DNA of 64,000 bases from UBA3478 sp038134285 (GCA_038134285.1 JAYPUW010000005.1:62001-126000); one strand, 5' to 3'; positions 49,922 to 58,914 are shown, numbered from the stretch's first letter. Numbers and translations: made by a program. The notes: a model not told the origin generated them from the letters alone.

Positions 49922-51533
49922 ACATCTTTTCACGAAGGGTCTTGATGTCTTTGTTCTCCATATACTCATCGAAGGTCATATAGCGGTCGATAACCCCATT
50001 TGGAGTTAATTCTATAATACGGTTCGCAACTGTATTCACAAATTCATGATCATGGGTAGTTAGCAACACCGTACTCTTAAATTGCTTCAAGGAATTATTG
50101 AATGCCGTAATACTTTCAAGATCTAAGTGATTGGTGGGTTCATCTAAGAGAAGAACATTAGCCCTTTGCAACATCATTTTACTGAGCATACATCGCACCT
50201 TTTCTCCTCCTGAAAGGATATTGCATTTTTTAAGAGCTTCTTCACCACTAAATAGCATCTTTCCTAAAAATCCTCTTAAGTGAACCTCTTCCTTTTCTTC
50301 TTTGGTCTTGGCATAGGTACGTAGCCAATCTACAAGACTCATAGGATCAATAAAATAAGACTCGTTATCTGCTGGCAAATAAGCCTGGGTAGTTGTAATC
50401 CCCCATTGCACCTCCCCTTTAACTCCTTTTTGTACCCCTGAAATAATTTGATAGAACGCCGTTGAAGCTCTGGAATCTTTGGAGATTATAGCAACCTTGT
50501 CAGATTTCACAAGATTAAGATCTATTCCTTTAAATAAACATTCGCCCTCTTCAGTATAAGCCTCAAGGCCGGTGATATTTAAAATCTGATCTCCTGCTTC
50601 GCGCTCTTTTTCAAAAATAATTGCCGGATAGCGTCGAGAAGAAGGCTTTATATCGTCAACCTTAAGCTTCTCGAGCATTTTTTTTCGTGAAGTGGCCTGT
50701 TTACTTTTTGCAACGTTAGCACTAAAGCGTTGAATAAACTCTTGCAGCTCTTTAGCCTTTTCTTCTGCTTTTTTGTTTTGCTGTGCTCTTTGTCTAGCCG
50801 CTAGCTGGCTACTCTCATACCAAAAGGTATAGTTACCGCTAAACAGATTGATCTTACCAAAATCAATATCAGCTACATGTGTACACACCGCGTCTAAAAA
50901 GTGTCTGTCGTGAGAAACGACTAACACCGTATTTTCGTAGTTCGCCAGAAAGTCTTCAAGCCAACTGATAGTCTCATAATCAAGATCGTTGGTAGGCTCA
51001 TCCATGATCAATACATCCGGATTACCAAATAAAGCTTGCGCTAATAAAATCCTCACCTTAACCTTAGGATCGATATCAGACATCATTTGATAATGATACT
51101 CTTCTCTAATACCCAGATTAGAAAGTAAAGCAGCAGCATCACTTTCAGCATTCCAACCGTTCATCTCCTCAAATTGAACTTGTAATTCACCGATACGATC
51201 AGCATTGGCATCGTTGTAATCCGAATACAAGGCATCCATTTCTTGTTTCACTACGAATAAAGGCTGATTGCCTCGCAAAACTGTTTCTAAGACTGGAAAT
51301 TCATCACAGGCGTTATGGTTTTGCTCTAGCACCGACATACGTTTTCCTGGCTCTAGTATAACCTGACCTGAAGTAGGCTCTATCTTCTTTGAAAGTACCT
51401 TCATGAAAGTGGATTTTCCTGCCCCATTAGCGCCAATGATACCATAGCAATTTCCTTGGGTGAAGCTTACGTTTACTTCATCAAATAAAACGCGCTTTCC
51501 GAACTGAATGGAGAGATTAGATACTGATAACAT
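49914..51533 (-). CDS. ABC-F family ATPase (YbiT/EttA-like ribosome-associated)
   Basis: 539 aa with two ABC cassettes and no membrane segment. The first has Walker A GANGAGKST near 36-44 and Walker B VLIMDEPTNDLD near 180. The ABC-F linker follows (QRAQQNKKAEEKAKELQEF near 250), then the second cassette (ISKDSRASTAF replacing a canonical Walker A near 345) with ILSGGEKVRCMLSKMML near 435 and LLLDEPTNHLD near 455. Cassette two's P-loop lacks the GxGKST lysine, i.e. reads SKDSRAST. ABC-F proteins act on the ribosome as translation factors. It is downstream of the transaldolase-like gene by 6 nt. Confidence 0.9.
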   Translation of the reverse strand: MLSVSNLSIQFGKRVLFDEVNVSFTQGNCYGIIGANGAGKSTFMKVLSKKIEPTSGQVILEPGKRMSVLEQNHNACDEFPVLETVLRGNQPLFVVKQEMDALYSDYNDANADRIGELQVQFEEMNGWNAESDAAALLSNLGIREEYHYQMMSDIDPKVKVRILLAQALFGNPDVLIMDEPTNDLDYETISWLEDFLANYENTVLVVSHDRHFLDAVCTHVADIDFGKINLFSGNYTFWYESSQLAARQRAQQNKKAEEKAKELQEFIQRFSANVAKSKQATSRKKMLEKLKVDDIKPSSRRYPAIIFEKEREAGDQILNITGLEAYTEEGECLFKGIDLNLVKSDKVAIISKDSRASTAFYQIISGVQKGVKGEVQWGITTTQAYLPADNESYFIDPMSLVDWLRTYAKTKEEKEEVHLRGFLGKMLFSGEEALKKCNILSGGEKVRCMLSKMMLQRANVLLLDEPTNHLDLESITAFNNSLKQFKSTVLLTTHDHEFVNTVANRIIELTPNGVIDRYMTFDEYMENKDIKTLREKMYA

Positions 51534-51539
51534 TAAAAC

Positions 51540-52196
51540 CTAACCGTTCAATTTTTTATGATCTGCCAAAAAGGTCGCAAGTCCCTGATCTGTAAGTGGA
51601 TGATTCAATAGAGACACCATCGCTGATAATGGGCCTGTCATCACGTCTGCCCCGATATGTGCGCATTCAATAATGTGCATAGCATTCCGCACAGAAGCTG
51701 CTAATATTTCAGTGTCAAAATCATAGTTGTCATAAATCGAGCGGATGTCTTCAATCAGTTGTAAACCATCAGAAGAGATATCGTCTAGCCTGCCGATAAA
51801 TGGCGAAACATAACTAGCACCAGCTTTGGCAGCCAATAAAGCCTGTCCTGAAGAGAAAATGAGAGTGCAATTGGTACGAATACCCTTTTTTGAAAAATAA
51901 GAAATAGCCTTAAGTCCTTCACGAATAATTGGAACTTTCACCACAATTTGAGGATGCAATTCGGCAAGCTTCTCTCCCTCTTTAATCATCGTTTCGAAAT
52001 CGGTACCAATAACCTCAGCCGAGACATCTCCATCTACAATTTCACAAATGGCCTTGTAGTGATTAAGAATATTTTGTTCCCCTGCAATTCCTTCCTTGGC
52101 CATGAGTGAAGGATTGGTTGTCACCCCATCAATGATTCCTAAATCTTGGGCTTCTTTAATTTGATCTAGATTGGCTGTGTCGATAAAAAATTTCAT
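51540..52196 (-). CDS. fsa: Fructose-6-phosphate aldolase / transaldolase-like protein
   Basis: 218 aa, the length of the short TalC/FSA class. It starts MKFFIDTANLDQI and has DGVTTNPSLMAKEG (24-36), the Schiff-base lysine in VVKVPI (Lys87), TLIFSSGQALLAAKAGA near 120 and the C-terminal DVMTGPLSAM near 190. Enzymes of this class are either transaldolases or dihydroxyacetone-dependent aldolases; which one cannot be told by eye. ATGA overlap (4 bp) with the SDR gene upstream indicates translational coupling. Confidence 0.9.
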   Translation of the reverse strand: MKFFIDTANLDQIKEAQDLGIIDGVTTNPSLMAKEGIAGEQNILNHYKAICEIVDGDVSAEVIGTDFETMIKEGEKLAELHPQIVVKVPIIREGLKAISYFSKKGIRTNCTLIFSSGQALLAAKAGASYVSPFIGRLDDISSDGLQLIEDIRSIYDNYDFDTEILAASVRNAMHIIECAHIGADVMTGPLSAMVSLLNHPLTDQGLATFLADHKKLNG

Positions 52197-53014
52197 AGAG
52201 GAAGATTATAATGGTTAGCTAACATCTTTTCATACCACCTTTGAGGTAGGATTTTTTTGAGTATTTGAGCAGATAATTTTTGCAAAGTCGAAGCTACAAA
52301 ATAGTGAGCTTTTGTATTTCGTTTTTCTAGGATTCCTTCAATAGCTACAGCAACAGCAATCGGAGACGCTGCCTTGGTAACATGGCCATCAAATTGTTCT
52401 AATTGATTCTTATAAATAGAATAATAAGCCGATTCTTCTCTTAAGGGTGTATGGTATCTACCAGCGGCTATATTCGTAGCGAAATCACCAGGTGCAACAT
52501 TTACGACGTCGATACCGAAAGATTTAACCTCTAATCGAAGTCCTTCTGTTAACATACTAAGGGCCGACTTTACTGCTGAGTAATGGGCGCGATAAGGCAA
52601 TCCCATATATCCTGCGATAGAGGTGATGTTGACGATTAAACCGCTGTTTTGCTCACGCATACCGGGTAGCACTTCTTGAATTAAACCAATAACCCCAAAA
52701 TAATTGAGCTCGAACAGATTCCGGACCTCAGATAAAGGTGTTTCTTCAACCGCGCCTGTCATTCCTTTTCCCGCATTATTAATCAGCACATCTATTGCGC
52801 CTTCTTCTTTTAAAACAGCTTCTACAAGCGATTTTGTACTTTTCTCTTTGGTCGCGTCAAACGTCAACAACGTGTAGTTTAAGGTATCAACTACATTTTC
52901 AGGATTTCGAGAGGTACCATAGACCTTGTGGCCCTTTGAAGCGAGGTAGGTAGCAATAGACTTTCCTATACCAGAAGAAGCGCCCGTAACTAGAATAACT
53001 TTTGATGTTTTCAT
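52193..53014 (-). CDS. Short-chain dehydrogenase/reductase
   Basis: 273 aa from ATG 53014. An in-frame upstream start would lie inside the SRP RNA. Cofactor motif TGASSGIG (11-18), NNAGKG near 84, catalytic Ser-Tyr-Lys as NITSIAG, YRAHYSAVKSAL (Tyr-x3-Lys near 151-155), and PGDFATNI near 182. A classical NAD(P)-dependent SDR with unknown substrate. It is the first gene of SDR-fsa-abcF; the only promoter I see upstream is that of ffs, since the SRP RNA T-run ends just before the ATG. Confidence 0.88.
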   Translation of the reverse strand: MKTSKVILVTGASSGIGKSIATYLASKGHKVYGTSRNPENVVDTLNYTLLTFDATKEKSTKSLVEAVLKEEGAIDVLINNAGKGMTGAVEETPLSEVRNLFELNYFGVIGLIQEVLPGMREQNSGLIVNITSIAGYMGLPYRAHYSAVKSALSMLTEGLRLEVKSFGIDVVNVAPGDFATNIAAGRYHTPLREESAYYSIYKNQLEQFDGHVTKAASPIAVAVAIEGILEKRNTKAHYFVASTLQKLSAQILKKILPQRWYEKMLANHYNLPL

Positions 53015-53016
53015 AC

Positions 53017-53119
53017 AAAAAAAGGCAAGTGACCTACATCGCACCGCTACAACCACATACCCTTGCTGCGTTCCCGCCCTGGGGGAGTTCTGTAGGAGCT
53101 AGTCGTGTAGGCCTTGCCC
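53017..53119 (-). ncRNA. ffs: Signal recognition particle RNA, small bacterial (4.5S) type
   Basis: On the minus strand the apical region contains GGGCGGGAACGCAGCAAGGG, the conserved symmetric and GNAR-type loop of SRP RNA that binds Ffh. The ends pair: GGCAAGGCCTAC near the 5' end with GTAGGTCACTTGCC near the 3' end. A T7 run (53017-53023) serves as the terminator's T-run. Mature RNA spans about 53023-53119. Upstream is a perfect TATCTTTG element. The RNA and FtsY/Ffh target membrane proteins cotranslationally. The run ends 2 nt before the SDR ATG. Confidence 0.93.
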
Positions 53120-53122
53120 GTG

Positions 53123-53130
53123 CAAAGATA
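53123..53130 (-). promoter_or_regulatory. -7 promoter element (TATCTTTG) for ffs
   Basis: Exact TAnnTTTG on the minus strand, 3 nt before the first paired base of the SRP RNA. A second, divergent -7 element (53139-53146) lies beside it. Confidence 0.7.
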
Positions 53131-53138
53131 AGGTCTTT

Positions 53139-53146
53139 TAAATTTG
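53139..53146 (+). promoter_or_regulatory. -7 promoter element (TAAATTTG) for the glutamine cyclotransferase gene
   Basis: Exact TAnnTTTG, 31 nt before ATG 53178, back to back with the ffs promoter. Confidence 0.55.
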
Positions 53147-53177
53147 TTACCCGTTCAACTAAACTGTAATTTTCAGC

Positions 53178-54215
53178 ATGAAATGGATCCTTATATGCCT
53201 CTCGGGGATGTTTGCTTTTTTGTCGGCTTGTGAATCAAAAGTTGAGACACCAAAAAACGCAATTGAATTTCTTGCTAACGATGAATTTCTAAGCCCTTCA
53301 GATACGCTTAGGTTTAAGGTACTCGACTCGAGTATCTCGAACTTGAACTTCACCTACCAGGGACAAACCTTACCTTCCTCGAATGGCATAATAGTACTCG
53401 AAGGCCTGGCCTTAGGAAAAGGAGAACTCATTGTTCGTTATTCTAAAGCTGACACCCCTCAACTTCAAAAAAAGCCACTCAATCTTTATGCTCAGGATCC
53501 TCCAAAGAAATGGAAGGCAGAACTTGTAAACACCTATAGTCACGACACCTCCTTTTATACCCAAGGGCTCGAATTCATTGGCGACATTCTTTTTGAAAGC
53601 ACAGGCCAGCGAGGCAAGTCTTTGATCACGAGTTACAATCCGTTCAGCGGCGAAACCTATAAGACCACCGCTCTAGAGGATAACTATTTCGGTGAGGGGA
53701 TTACCATTTTAAACAATCGTATTATACAGCTCACTTGGCAGGCCAAAAAAGGATTTATTTACCAGCTTGATTCACTCGAGCGCATAGGAGAATTTTCTTA
53801 CGGAGCTTCTCAAGAAGGATGGGGATTGAGTCATGATGAACAGCACATTTATAAAAGTGACGGTAGCGCGACGATCTTCTTGTTAGACCCCATGTCATTA
53901 GAAGAAAAAGCCACTAGAACCATCAGTTCAGATAGGGCTTATTTAAAAAATGCGAACGAGCTTGAGATTGTCAACGATTTTCTATTCGCCAATGTCTATC
54001 AAAAAAACAGCATTATGATTATTGAAAAAAATTCTGGTGCGCTAATCGGTGTTTTAGATCTGGGTTTCTTAGCGGATAAAATCGAAAAGACAACAGATTT
54101 TGATCCGCTGAATTCAGTACTAAATGGAATTGCTTATCACCAAGAAAGAGAAACCTTCTTCGTGACCGGTAAAAACTGGAATCTCTTATTTGAGATGCGC
54201 TTTAGCGAAGAGTAA
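53178..54215 (+). CDS. Glutaminyl-peptide cyclotransferase (plant-type), lipoprotein
   Basis: 345 aa. The lipoprotein signal ends in LSAC (Cys18). After a linker and a small beta-rich N-region (30-110) comes the five-bladed propeller of glutamine cyclotransferase (PF05096): SHDTSFYTQGLEF near 123, FESTGQRGKSLI near 139, YFGEGITILN near 170, LTWQAKKGFIY near 184, GWGLSHDEQHIYKSDGSA near 215 and LNGIAYHQERETFFVTGK near 315. It cyclises N-terminal glutamine to pyroglutamate on secreted proteins. It follows a TAAATTTG element. Confidence 0.88.
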   Translation: MKWILICLSGMFAFLSACESKVETPKNAIEFLANDEFLSPSDTLRFKVLDSSISNLNFTYQGQTLPSSNGIIVLEGLALGKGELIVRYSKADTPQLQKKPLNLYAQDPPKKWKAELVNTYSHDTSFYTQGLEFIGDILFESTGQRGKSLITSYNPFSGETYKTTALEDNYFGEGITILNNRIIQLTWQAKKGFIYQLDSLERIGEFSYGASQEGWGLSHDEQHIYKSDGSATIFLLDPMSLEEKATRTISSDRAYLKNANELEIVNDFLFANVYQKNSIMIIEKNSGALIGVLDLGFLADKIEKTTDFDPLNSVLNGIAYHQERETFFVTGKNWNLLFEMRFSEE

Positions 54216-54219
54216 TCGC

Positions 54220-55494
54220 TTAACCCGCAAACAAGGGTCTTCCACTCATCAGCTCATTCACCTCTGACTTGATCTGCTTTAGCGACGCTGAATCTTCTGG
54301 TGACATTAGCACTCGGTCGATAAGCTGAGCCACTTTAACAATTTCTGCTTCTTTCAGTCCTCTAGTGGTAATCGCAGGTGTACCTAAACGAATACCAGAA
54401 GTAACAAATGGTGACTTATCATCGAATGGAACCATGTTTTTATTCGCAGTTATGTCGGCGAGCTCCAAGGCTTTTTCAGCGGCTTTTCCGGTGATGTTCT
54501 TATTTCTTAAATCAATAAGAATCATGTGGTTATCTGTCCCTCCAGAGATAATATTGTAACCCATTGAAGTCAAGGTATCACTCAAAATAGACGCGTTCTT
54601 TTTCACCTTAATGATGTAATGTAAGAATTCATCGGTTAAGGCTTCTCCATAAGCAACAGCCTTTGCTGCAATGATATGCTCTAAGGGGCCACCCTGATTT
54701 CCTGGAAACACAGCGAGATCCATCAAGGTAGACATCATGCGCAATGATCCATCCTTGAGCTTTACTCCAAAAGGATTTTCGAAATCCTTACCCATCATAA
54801 TCATACCTCCTCTTGGACCTCTAAGGGTTTTGTGTGTGGTGGTTGTAACTACATGGCAATGAGGAACAGGGTCAGAAAGAATACCTTTTGCAATTAGACC
54901 AGACGGATGCGAAATATCTGCCATAAGCATCGCCTCTACCTTATCGGCTATAGCTCTAAATCTCTTAAAGTCTATGTCTCTTGAATACGCTGAAGCACCA
55001 GCGATAATAAGCTTAGGTGATTCTTTTACGGCAATTTTTTCAATTTCATCGTAATCCAAAAATCCGGTTTCTCTATCGACCCCATAAAAGGTTGCACGAT
55101 ATAATCTTCCTGAAAAATTAACCGGAGAACCGTGAGTCAAGTGTCCGCCATGTGATAAATCGAATCCTAAAATGGTATCTCCTGGTGAGAGTAAGGCATG
55201 AAAAACCGATGCATTGGCCTGCGAACCTGAATGAGGTTGAACATTCACATACTCCGCACCGAAAAGAGCTTTGGCCCTATCTATTGCCAAGGTTTCAACT
55301 TGATCAACTACTTCGCAACCTCCGTAATAGCGTTTTGACGGATAGCCTTCAGCATATTTATTCGTCAATACGGAACCTGCTGCCTCCATCACACTCTCTG
55401 AGGTAAAGTTTTCAGAGGCAATTAGCTCTATCCCACGCAGTTGACGTTGGCGTTCTAATTCAATTAAATCAAATAGTTGTTGATCTCTTTTCAT
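54220..55494 (-). CDS. glyA: Serine hydroxymethyltransferase
   Basis: 424 aa fold-type I PLP enzyme. Typical motifs: IELIASENFTSESVMEA (19-35), NKYAEGYPSKRYYGGC near 45, PHSGSQANASVF near 87, DISHPSGLIAKG near 195 and TTTHKTLRGPRGG with PLP-lysine Lys222. It interconverts serine and glycine with tetrahydrofolate. A 7/8 -7-like element (TATTTTTA) is present on the minus strand at 55512-55519. Convergent with the cyclotransferase gene and divergent from clpB. Confidence 0.96.
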   Translation of the reverse strand: MKRDQQLFDLIELERQRQLRGIELIASENFTSESVMEAAGSVLTNKYAEGYPSKRYYGGCEVVDQVETLAIDRAKALFGAEYVNVQPHSGSQANASVFHALLSPGDTILGFDLSHGGHLTHGSPVNFSGRLYRATFYGVDRETGFLDYDEIEKIAVKESPKLIIAGASAYSRDIDFKRFRAIADKVEAMLMADISHPSGLIAKGILSDPVPHCHVVTTTTHKTLRGPRGGMIMMGKDFENPFGVKLKDGSLRMMSTLMDLAVFPGNQGGPLEHIIAAKAVAYGEALTDEFLHYIIKVKKNASILSDTLTSMGYNIISGGTDNHMILIDLRNKNITGKAAEKALELADITANKNMVPFDDKSPFVTSGIRLGTPAITTRGLKEAEIVKVAQLIDRVLMSPEDSASLKQIKSEVNELMSGRPLFAG

Positions 55495-55537
55495 ACCATA
55501 AAATTGAAGCGTAAAAATACGAACTAGCCCTAAGAAT

Positions 55538-55631
55538 TAAGTGTCAATTTAGGACACTTATAAACATTATCATTCACGAAATAGCTGTCAAAACGTCAGC
55601 TAAAACTATGTAAATCATGTCATTACGACAT
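55538..55631. promoter_or_regulatory. Three palindromes with TGTC/GACA half-sites upstream of clpB
   Basis: TAAGTGTC-N7-GACACTTA (55538-55560), TAGCTG-N9-CAGCTA with an internal TGTC (55582-55602) and ATGTC-N5-GACAT (55617-55631). They occupy the region 34-127 bp before the -24-like element, where activators of sigma-54-type promoters usually bind. Related to the palindrome before dnaK. Confidence 0.5.
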
Positions 55632-55664
55632 AAATAATGCGCTTCGAAAGTACTCCTACTGAAT

Positions 55665-55680
55665 GGGCTCGTTTTTTGAC
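55665..55680 (+). promoter_or_regulatory. Sigma-54-like -24/-12 element upstream of clpB
   Basis: GGGCTCGTTTTTTGAC has the same GGC-N7-TTG core as the dnaK element and ends 25 bp before the clpB ATG. No TAnnTTTG is seen in this 210-bp region. Confidence 0.45.
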
Positions 55681-55705
55681 AACCATCTAGTAAAAATTAA
55701 TCATC

Positions 55706-58279
55706 ATGTTGGATATAAACGCATTCAGTTCAAAAGTCCAAGATATCATTGGCGAGGCGCATATTGTTGCCGAAAGCTACGAACATCCTGTAATAGATGG
55801 TATTCATTTACTTCAAGCCGCCCTGAACAAGGCCAAGGAAGAGATTGGTCTCGTTTTAGAGTCATCCACAGACCGTATCCAAAAACTTTCCACTGTCGTT
55901 CACGCCCGACTCAACAGTATGGGTAAGAGTAACGGCACTCAAAAAGGGCTCAGCCAAGAAGCTGTTTCGATTCTTACAAAGGCCATTGCTGAGGCACGCA
56001 AGGACGAAGAATCGTTAGCAAATTTTAGGCATTTCTTAAAAGCCCTTGCAGTAAAGGAATCAGTAGCCTCTCGCATTTTAAAAGATGCTGGGATAACCAT
56101 GAATAGTATCGATAATCAGAAAACGCAGCAATCCACATCTACCCCTGCTAAAGGAAGAGAAAACCTTAATAAGTACGCTAAAAACCTTAACGAACTTGCT
56201 GACAATAACGAATTGGATCCGGTCATAGGTAGAGACGAAGAGATCAGAAGGGTTTTGCAGATCTTATCAAGACGATCAAAAAATAACCCCATACTCGTGG
56301 GTGACCCGGGAGTAGGTAAAACCGCCATCGTTGAAGGAATTGCACAGCGTATAGTAAGTCAAGATGTACCTGAAAACCTAAAGGAGAAAGAAATCTACAG
56401 TCTTGATATGGGGCTTTTACTTGCAGGAGCAAAGTACAAGGGAGAATTTGAAGAGCGCCTTAAAGCGGTCGTCAAGGAGGTTACAGAAGCAGATGGTGAA
56501 ATCGTACTCTTTATAGATGAAATTCACACTTTAGTTGGTGCAGGTGGCGGATCAGGAGCTATGGACGCAGCCAACATATTAAAACCGGCACTGTCAAGAG
56601 GTGCACTCAGAACGATTGGGGCTACCACCCTAGAGGAATTTCAAAAACATTTCGAAAAGGACAAAGCACTTGAAAGACGATTTCAGAAGGTTACCGTCAA
56701 TGAACCAAACACCGAAAACGCAATTTCGATCTTAAGGGGTTTAAAAGACAAATACGAAGCCCATCATAAGGTTCGTATTAAAGACGAGGCAGTGATCAGC
56801 GCAGTTGTACTCTCAGAGCGCTACATCACCTCTCGATTCTTGCCCGATAAAGCCATTGACTTAATGGATGAGGCGGCCTCAAAAATTCGCATGGAAATCA
56901 ATTCCAAACCAGAAGAATTAGACGTCATGGATCGTAAAATCATGCAATTAGAAATTGAGATTGAGGCCTTGAAAAAAGAAGACGATACCGATAAGTTAAA
57001 AGTACTCAACTTCGAACTCACAGAGCTCAAAGAAGAACGAAACAGTTTATTCGGAAAATGGCAACAAGAACGCAGTGTTATTGACGAAATTCAGAAAGTA
57101 AAGAATGAGATAGAAGCGCTCTCATTAGAGGCAGAACGTGCTGAGCGCAATGGGGATTATGCAAAGGTGGCCGAGATACGATACGGCAGCAGCAAAGCAC
57201 TTCAAGACCAATTAATCCGTCTTGAACAAGAAGCTCAAAAAGCGAAAAACACCTTGATTAAAGAAGAGGTCTCAAGCGATGATATCGCCGAAGTAATGGC
57301 TAAATGGACAGGTATTCCCGTTCAAAAACTGCTTGGTTCTGAACGCCAAAAACTATTAACCCTTGAATTTGACCTTAAGAAAAAGATTGTTGGACAAGAC
57401 CGAGCCATCACCTTATTGGCTGACGCTATTAGACGAAGTCGATCAGGTCTTCAAGATGCAAATAGACCTATTGGTAGCTTTCTATTTTTAGGGAGCACTG
57501 GTATAGGAAAAACAGCTTTAGCAAAGGCCATTACACATACGCTGTTTGATGATGAGAATGCCATGACGCGCATTGATATGAGCGAATACAGTGAACGTCA
57601 CAGCGTGAGTAGATTAATAGGAGCTCCTCCGGGATATGTTGGATACGAAGAGGGAGGTCAACTCACCGAATCCGTAAGACGCAAGCCCTACTCTGTGGTA
57701 CTTCTAGATGAGATTGAAAAAGCGCATCCAGAGATCTTCAATGTCTTACTGCAAGTCTTAGATGATGGGCGCCTTACCGATTCGCAAGGTAGAATGGTCG
57801 ATTTCAAGAACACCTTGATTATTATGACCTGTAATTTAGGTAGTGAGCTTTGGACATCAATTGATCAAAATAGCATTCATCTAGACGACGAACTATCGAG
57901 TCTAGAGTCTCAAGTAATGCAAATGTTAAAACAACGACTTCGTCCAGAATTTTTAAATCGAATCGATGAAATCGTGAGCTTTAATCCTCTTGGTAAAAAT
58001 GCCATTAACGGTATTGTTTGTCTACAACTCGACGAGGTCAAAGACAAACTGGCAGACATGAATATCATCCTTGATGCTACACCAGAAGCTTTAGACTATT
58101 TAGCGCATAAAGGATATGATCCAGATTTTGGAGCAAGGCCCATCAAACGCTTGATCCAAAAAGAGGTGATGAATGTCATTTCTAAAGACCTTATCTCGCA
58201 AAAGATCAAAGAAGGTTCTATGTTATTGCTAGATGCCTTTGATGACAAATTAGTAGTACGCGAGTTAGATACCGACTAG
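55706..58279 (+). CDS. clpB: ATP-dependent disaggregase ClpB (Hsp100)
   Basis: 857 aa. The N-terminal double Clp domain (1-140) is followed by AAA module 1 (GDPGVGKTAIVEG near 200, VLFIDEIHTLVGAGGGSGAMDA near 270), the coiled-coil middle domain (about 400-525, including ERAERNGDYAKVAEIRYG), and AAA module 2 (GSTGIGKTALAKA near 595, LLDEIEKAHPEIFNVLLQVLDDGRLTDSQGR near 667). A ClpB C-terminus (GYDPDFGARPIKRLIQ) closes it. It works with DnaK to pull proteins from aggregates. TetR and smpB genes follow on the same strand. Confidence 0.96.
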   Translation: MLDINAFSSKVQDIIGEAHIVAESYEHPVIDGIHLLQAALNKAKEEIGLVLESSTDRIQKLSTVVHARLNSMGKSNGTQKGLSQEAVSILTKAIAEARKDEESLANFRHFLKALAVKESVASRILKDAGITMNSIDNQKTQQSTSTPAKGRENLNKYAKNLNELADNNELDPVIGRDEEIRRVLQILSRRSKNNPILVGDPGVGKTAIVEGIAQRIVSQDVPENLKEKEIYSLDMGLLLAGAKYKGEFEERLKAVVKEVTEADGEIVLFIDEIHTLVGAGGGSGAMDAANILKPALSRGALRTIGATTLEEFQKHFEKDKALERRFQKVTVNEPNTENAISILRGLKDKYEAHHKVRIKDEAVISAVVLSERYITSRFLPDKAIDLMDEAASKIRMEINSKPEELDVMDRKIMQLEIEIEALKKEDDTDKLKVLNFELTELKEERNSLFGKWQQERSVIDEIQKVKNEIEALSLEAERAERNGDYAKVAEIRYGSSKALQDQLIRLEQEAQKAKNTLIKEEVSSDDIAEVMAKWTGIPVQKLLGSERQKLLTLEFDLKKKIVGQDRAITLLADAIRRSRSGLQDANRPIGSFLFLGSTGIGKTALAKAITHTLFDDENAMTRIDMSEYSERHSVSRLIGAPPGYVGYEEGGQLTESVRRKPYSVVLLDEIEKAHPEIFNVLLQVLDDGRLTDSQGRMVDFKNTLIIMTCNLGSELWTSIDQNSIHLDDELSSLESQVMQMLKQRLRPEFLNRIDEIVSFNPLGKNAINGIVCLQLDEVKDKLADMNIILDATPEALDYLAHKGYDPDFGARPIKRLIQKEVMNVISKDLISQKIKEGSMLLLDAFDDKLVVRELDTD

Positions 58280-58311
58280 TATTATGTAATTTAGCCTTGA
58301 ATTGTGAAAAA

Positions 58312-58905
58312 ATGAAAAGGCTTAAAAACACTAGACTTTTTATCATAGAAACCTCAGCCGTGCTTTTTGTTAAGCACGGTTTTGAGGCGACCTCCTTGAG
58401 TATGATCACCAAGGCTACGGGGCTAACAAAAGGAGCGATCTATGGCAATTTTGCCGATAAGGCCGACCTAGGACTCACTTGTTTTGAGTACAGTTTTAGT
58501 GCCATTGAAGAAGGAATTAAAAGTGCTTTAAAGAGCAAAGGCAATCACAGAGGAAATATGCGTGCCTTTTTTGAATTTTATCGTTCTTACCCTAAAGTCA
58601 TTGAAAAATGGGGCTCGTGCCCACTAGTAAGTTTTGGAATTCACAGCACCTATAATTCTCCTCAGCTTTTAGAAAAAGTAAACGAAGCCGTTCATCGAAT
58701 CGAGACCTACCTTACCGAGGTTTTAAAGGCCGGTATAAACGCCCATGAGTTTTATTTAGGAATCCCTGAATCAGTATTCGCAAAGCAATTATTTTCTTTA
58801 ATGCAAGGTGGTGTAAGTCAGTCTCTTATAACCAATGACATGAAGTATTTAAAGAATACTGCTTCTTATTTAGAGTACCTATTTGAAAGCGCCACAAAAA
58901 ACTAA
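58312..58905 (+). CDS. TetR/AcrR-family transcriptional regulator
   Basis: 197 aa from ATG 58312 (an earlier in-frame TTG at 58297 lies close to clpB and is less likely). The helix-turn-helix covers residues 5-50: FEATSLSMITKATGLTKGAIYGNFADKADL, the TetR consensus. The C-terminal ligand-binding part is variable (KWGSCPLVSFGIHSTY, MQGGVSQSLI). The ligand and target genes are unknown; no efflux pump or operator is beside it, and the adjacent genes are clpB and smpB. smpB follows after 9 nt. Confidence 0.87.
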   Translation: MKRLKNTRLFIIETSAVLFVKHGFEATSLSMITKATGLTKGAIYGNFADKADLGLTCFEYSFSAIEEGIKSALKSKGNHRGNMRAFFEFYRSYPKVIEKWGSCPLVSFGIHSTYNSPQLLEKVNEAVHRIETYLTEVLKAGINAHEFYLGIPESVFAKQLFSLMQGGVSQSLITNDMKYLKNTASYLEYLFESATKN

Positions 58906-58914
58906 AGTTTTATC

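Noticed and set aside
53020..53056. Upstream extension of the SDR protein by 14 residues
   Set aside because: Those codons overlap the SRP RNA gene and lack similarity to SDR N-termini; ATG 53014 gives the usual start before TGASSGIG.
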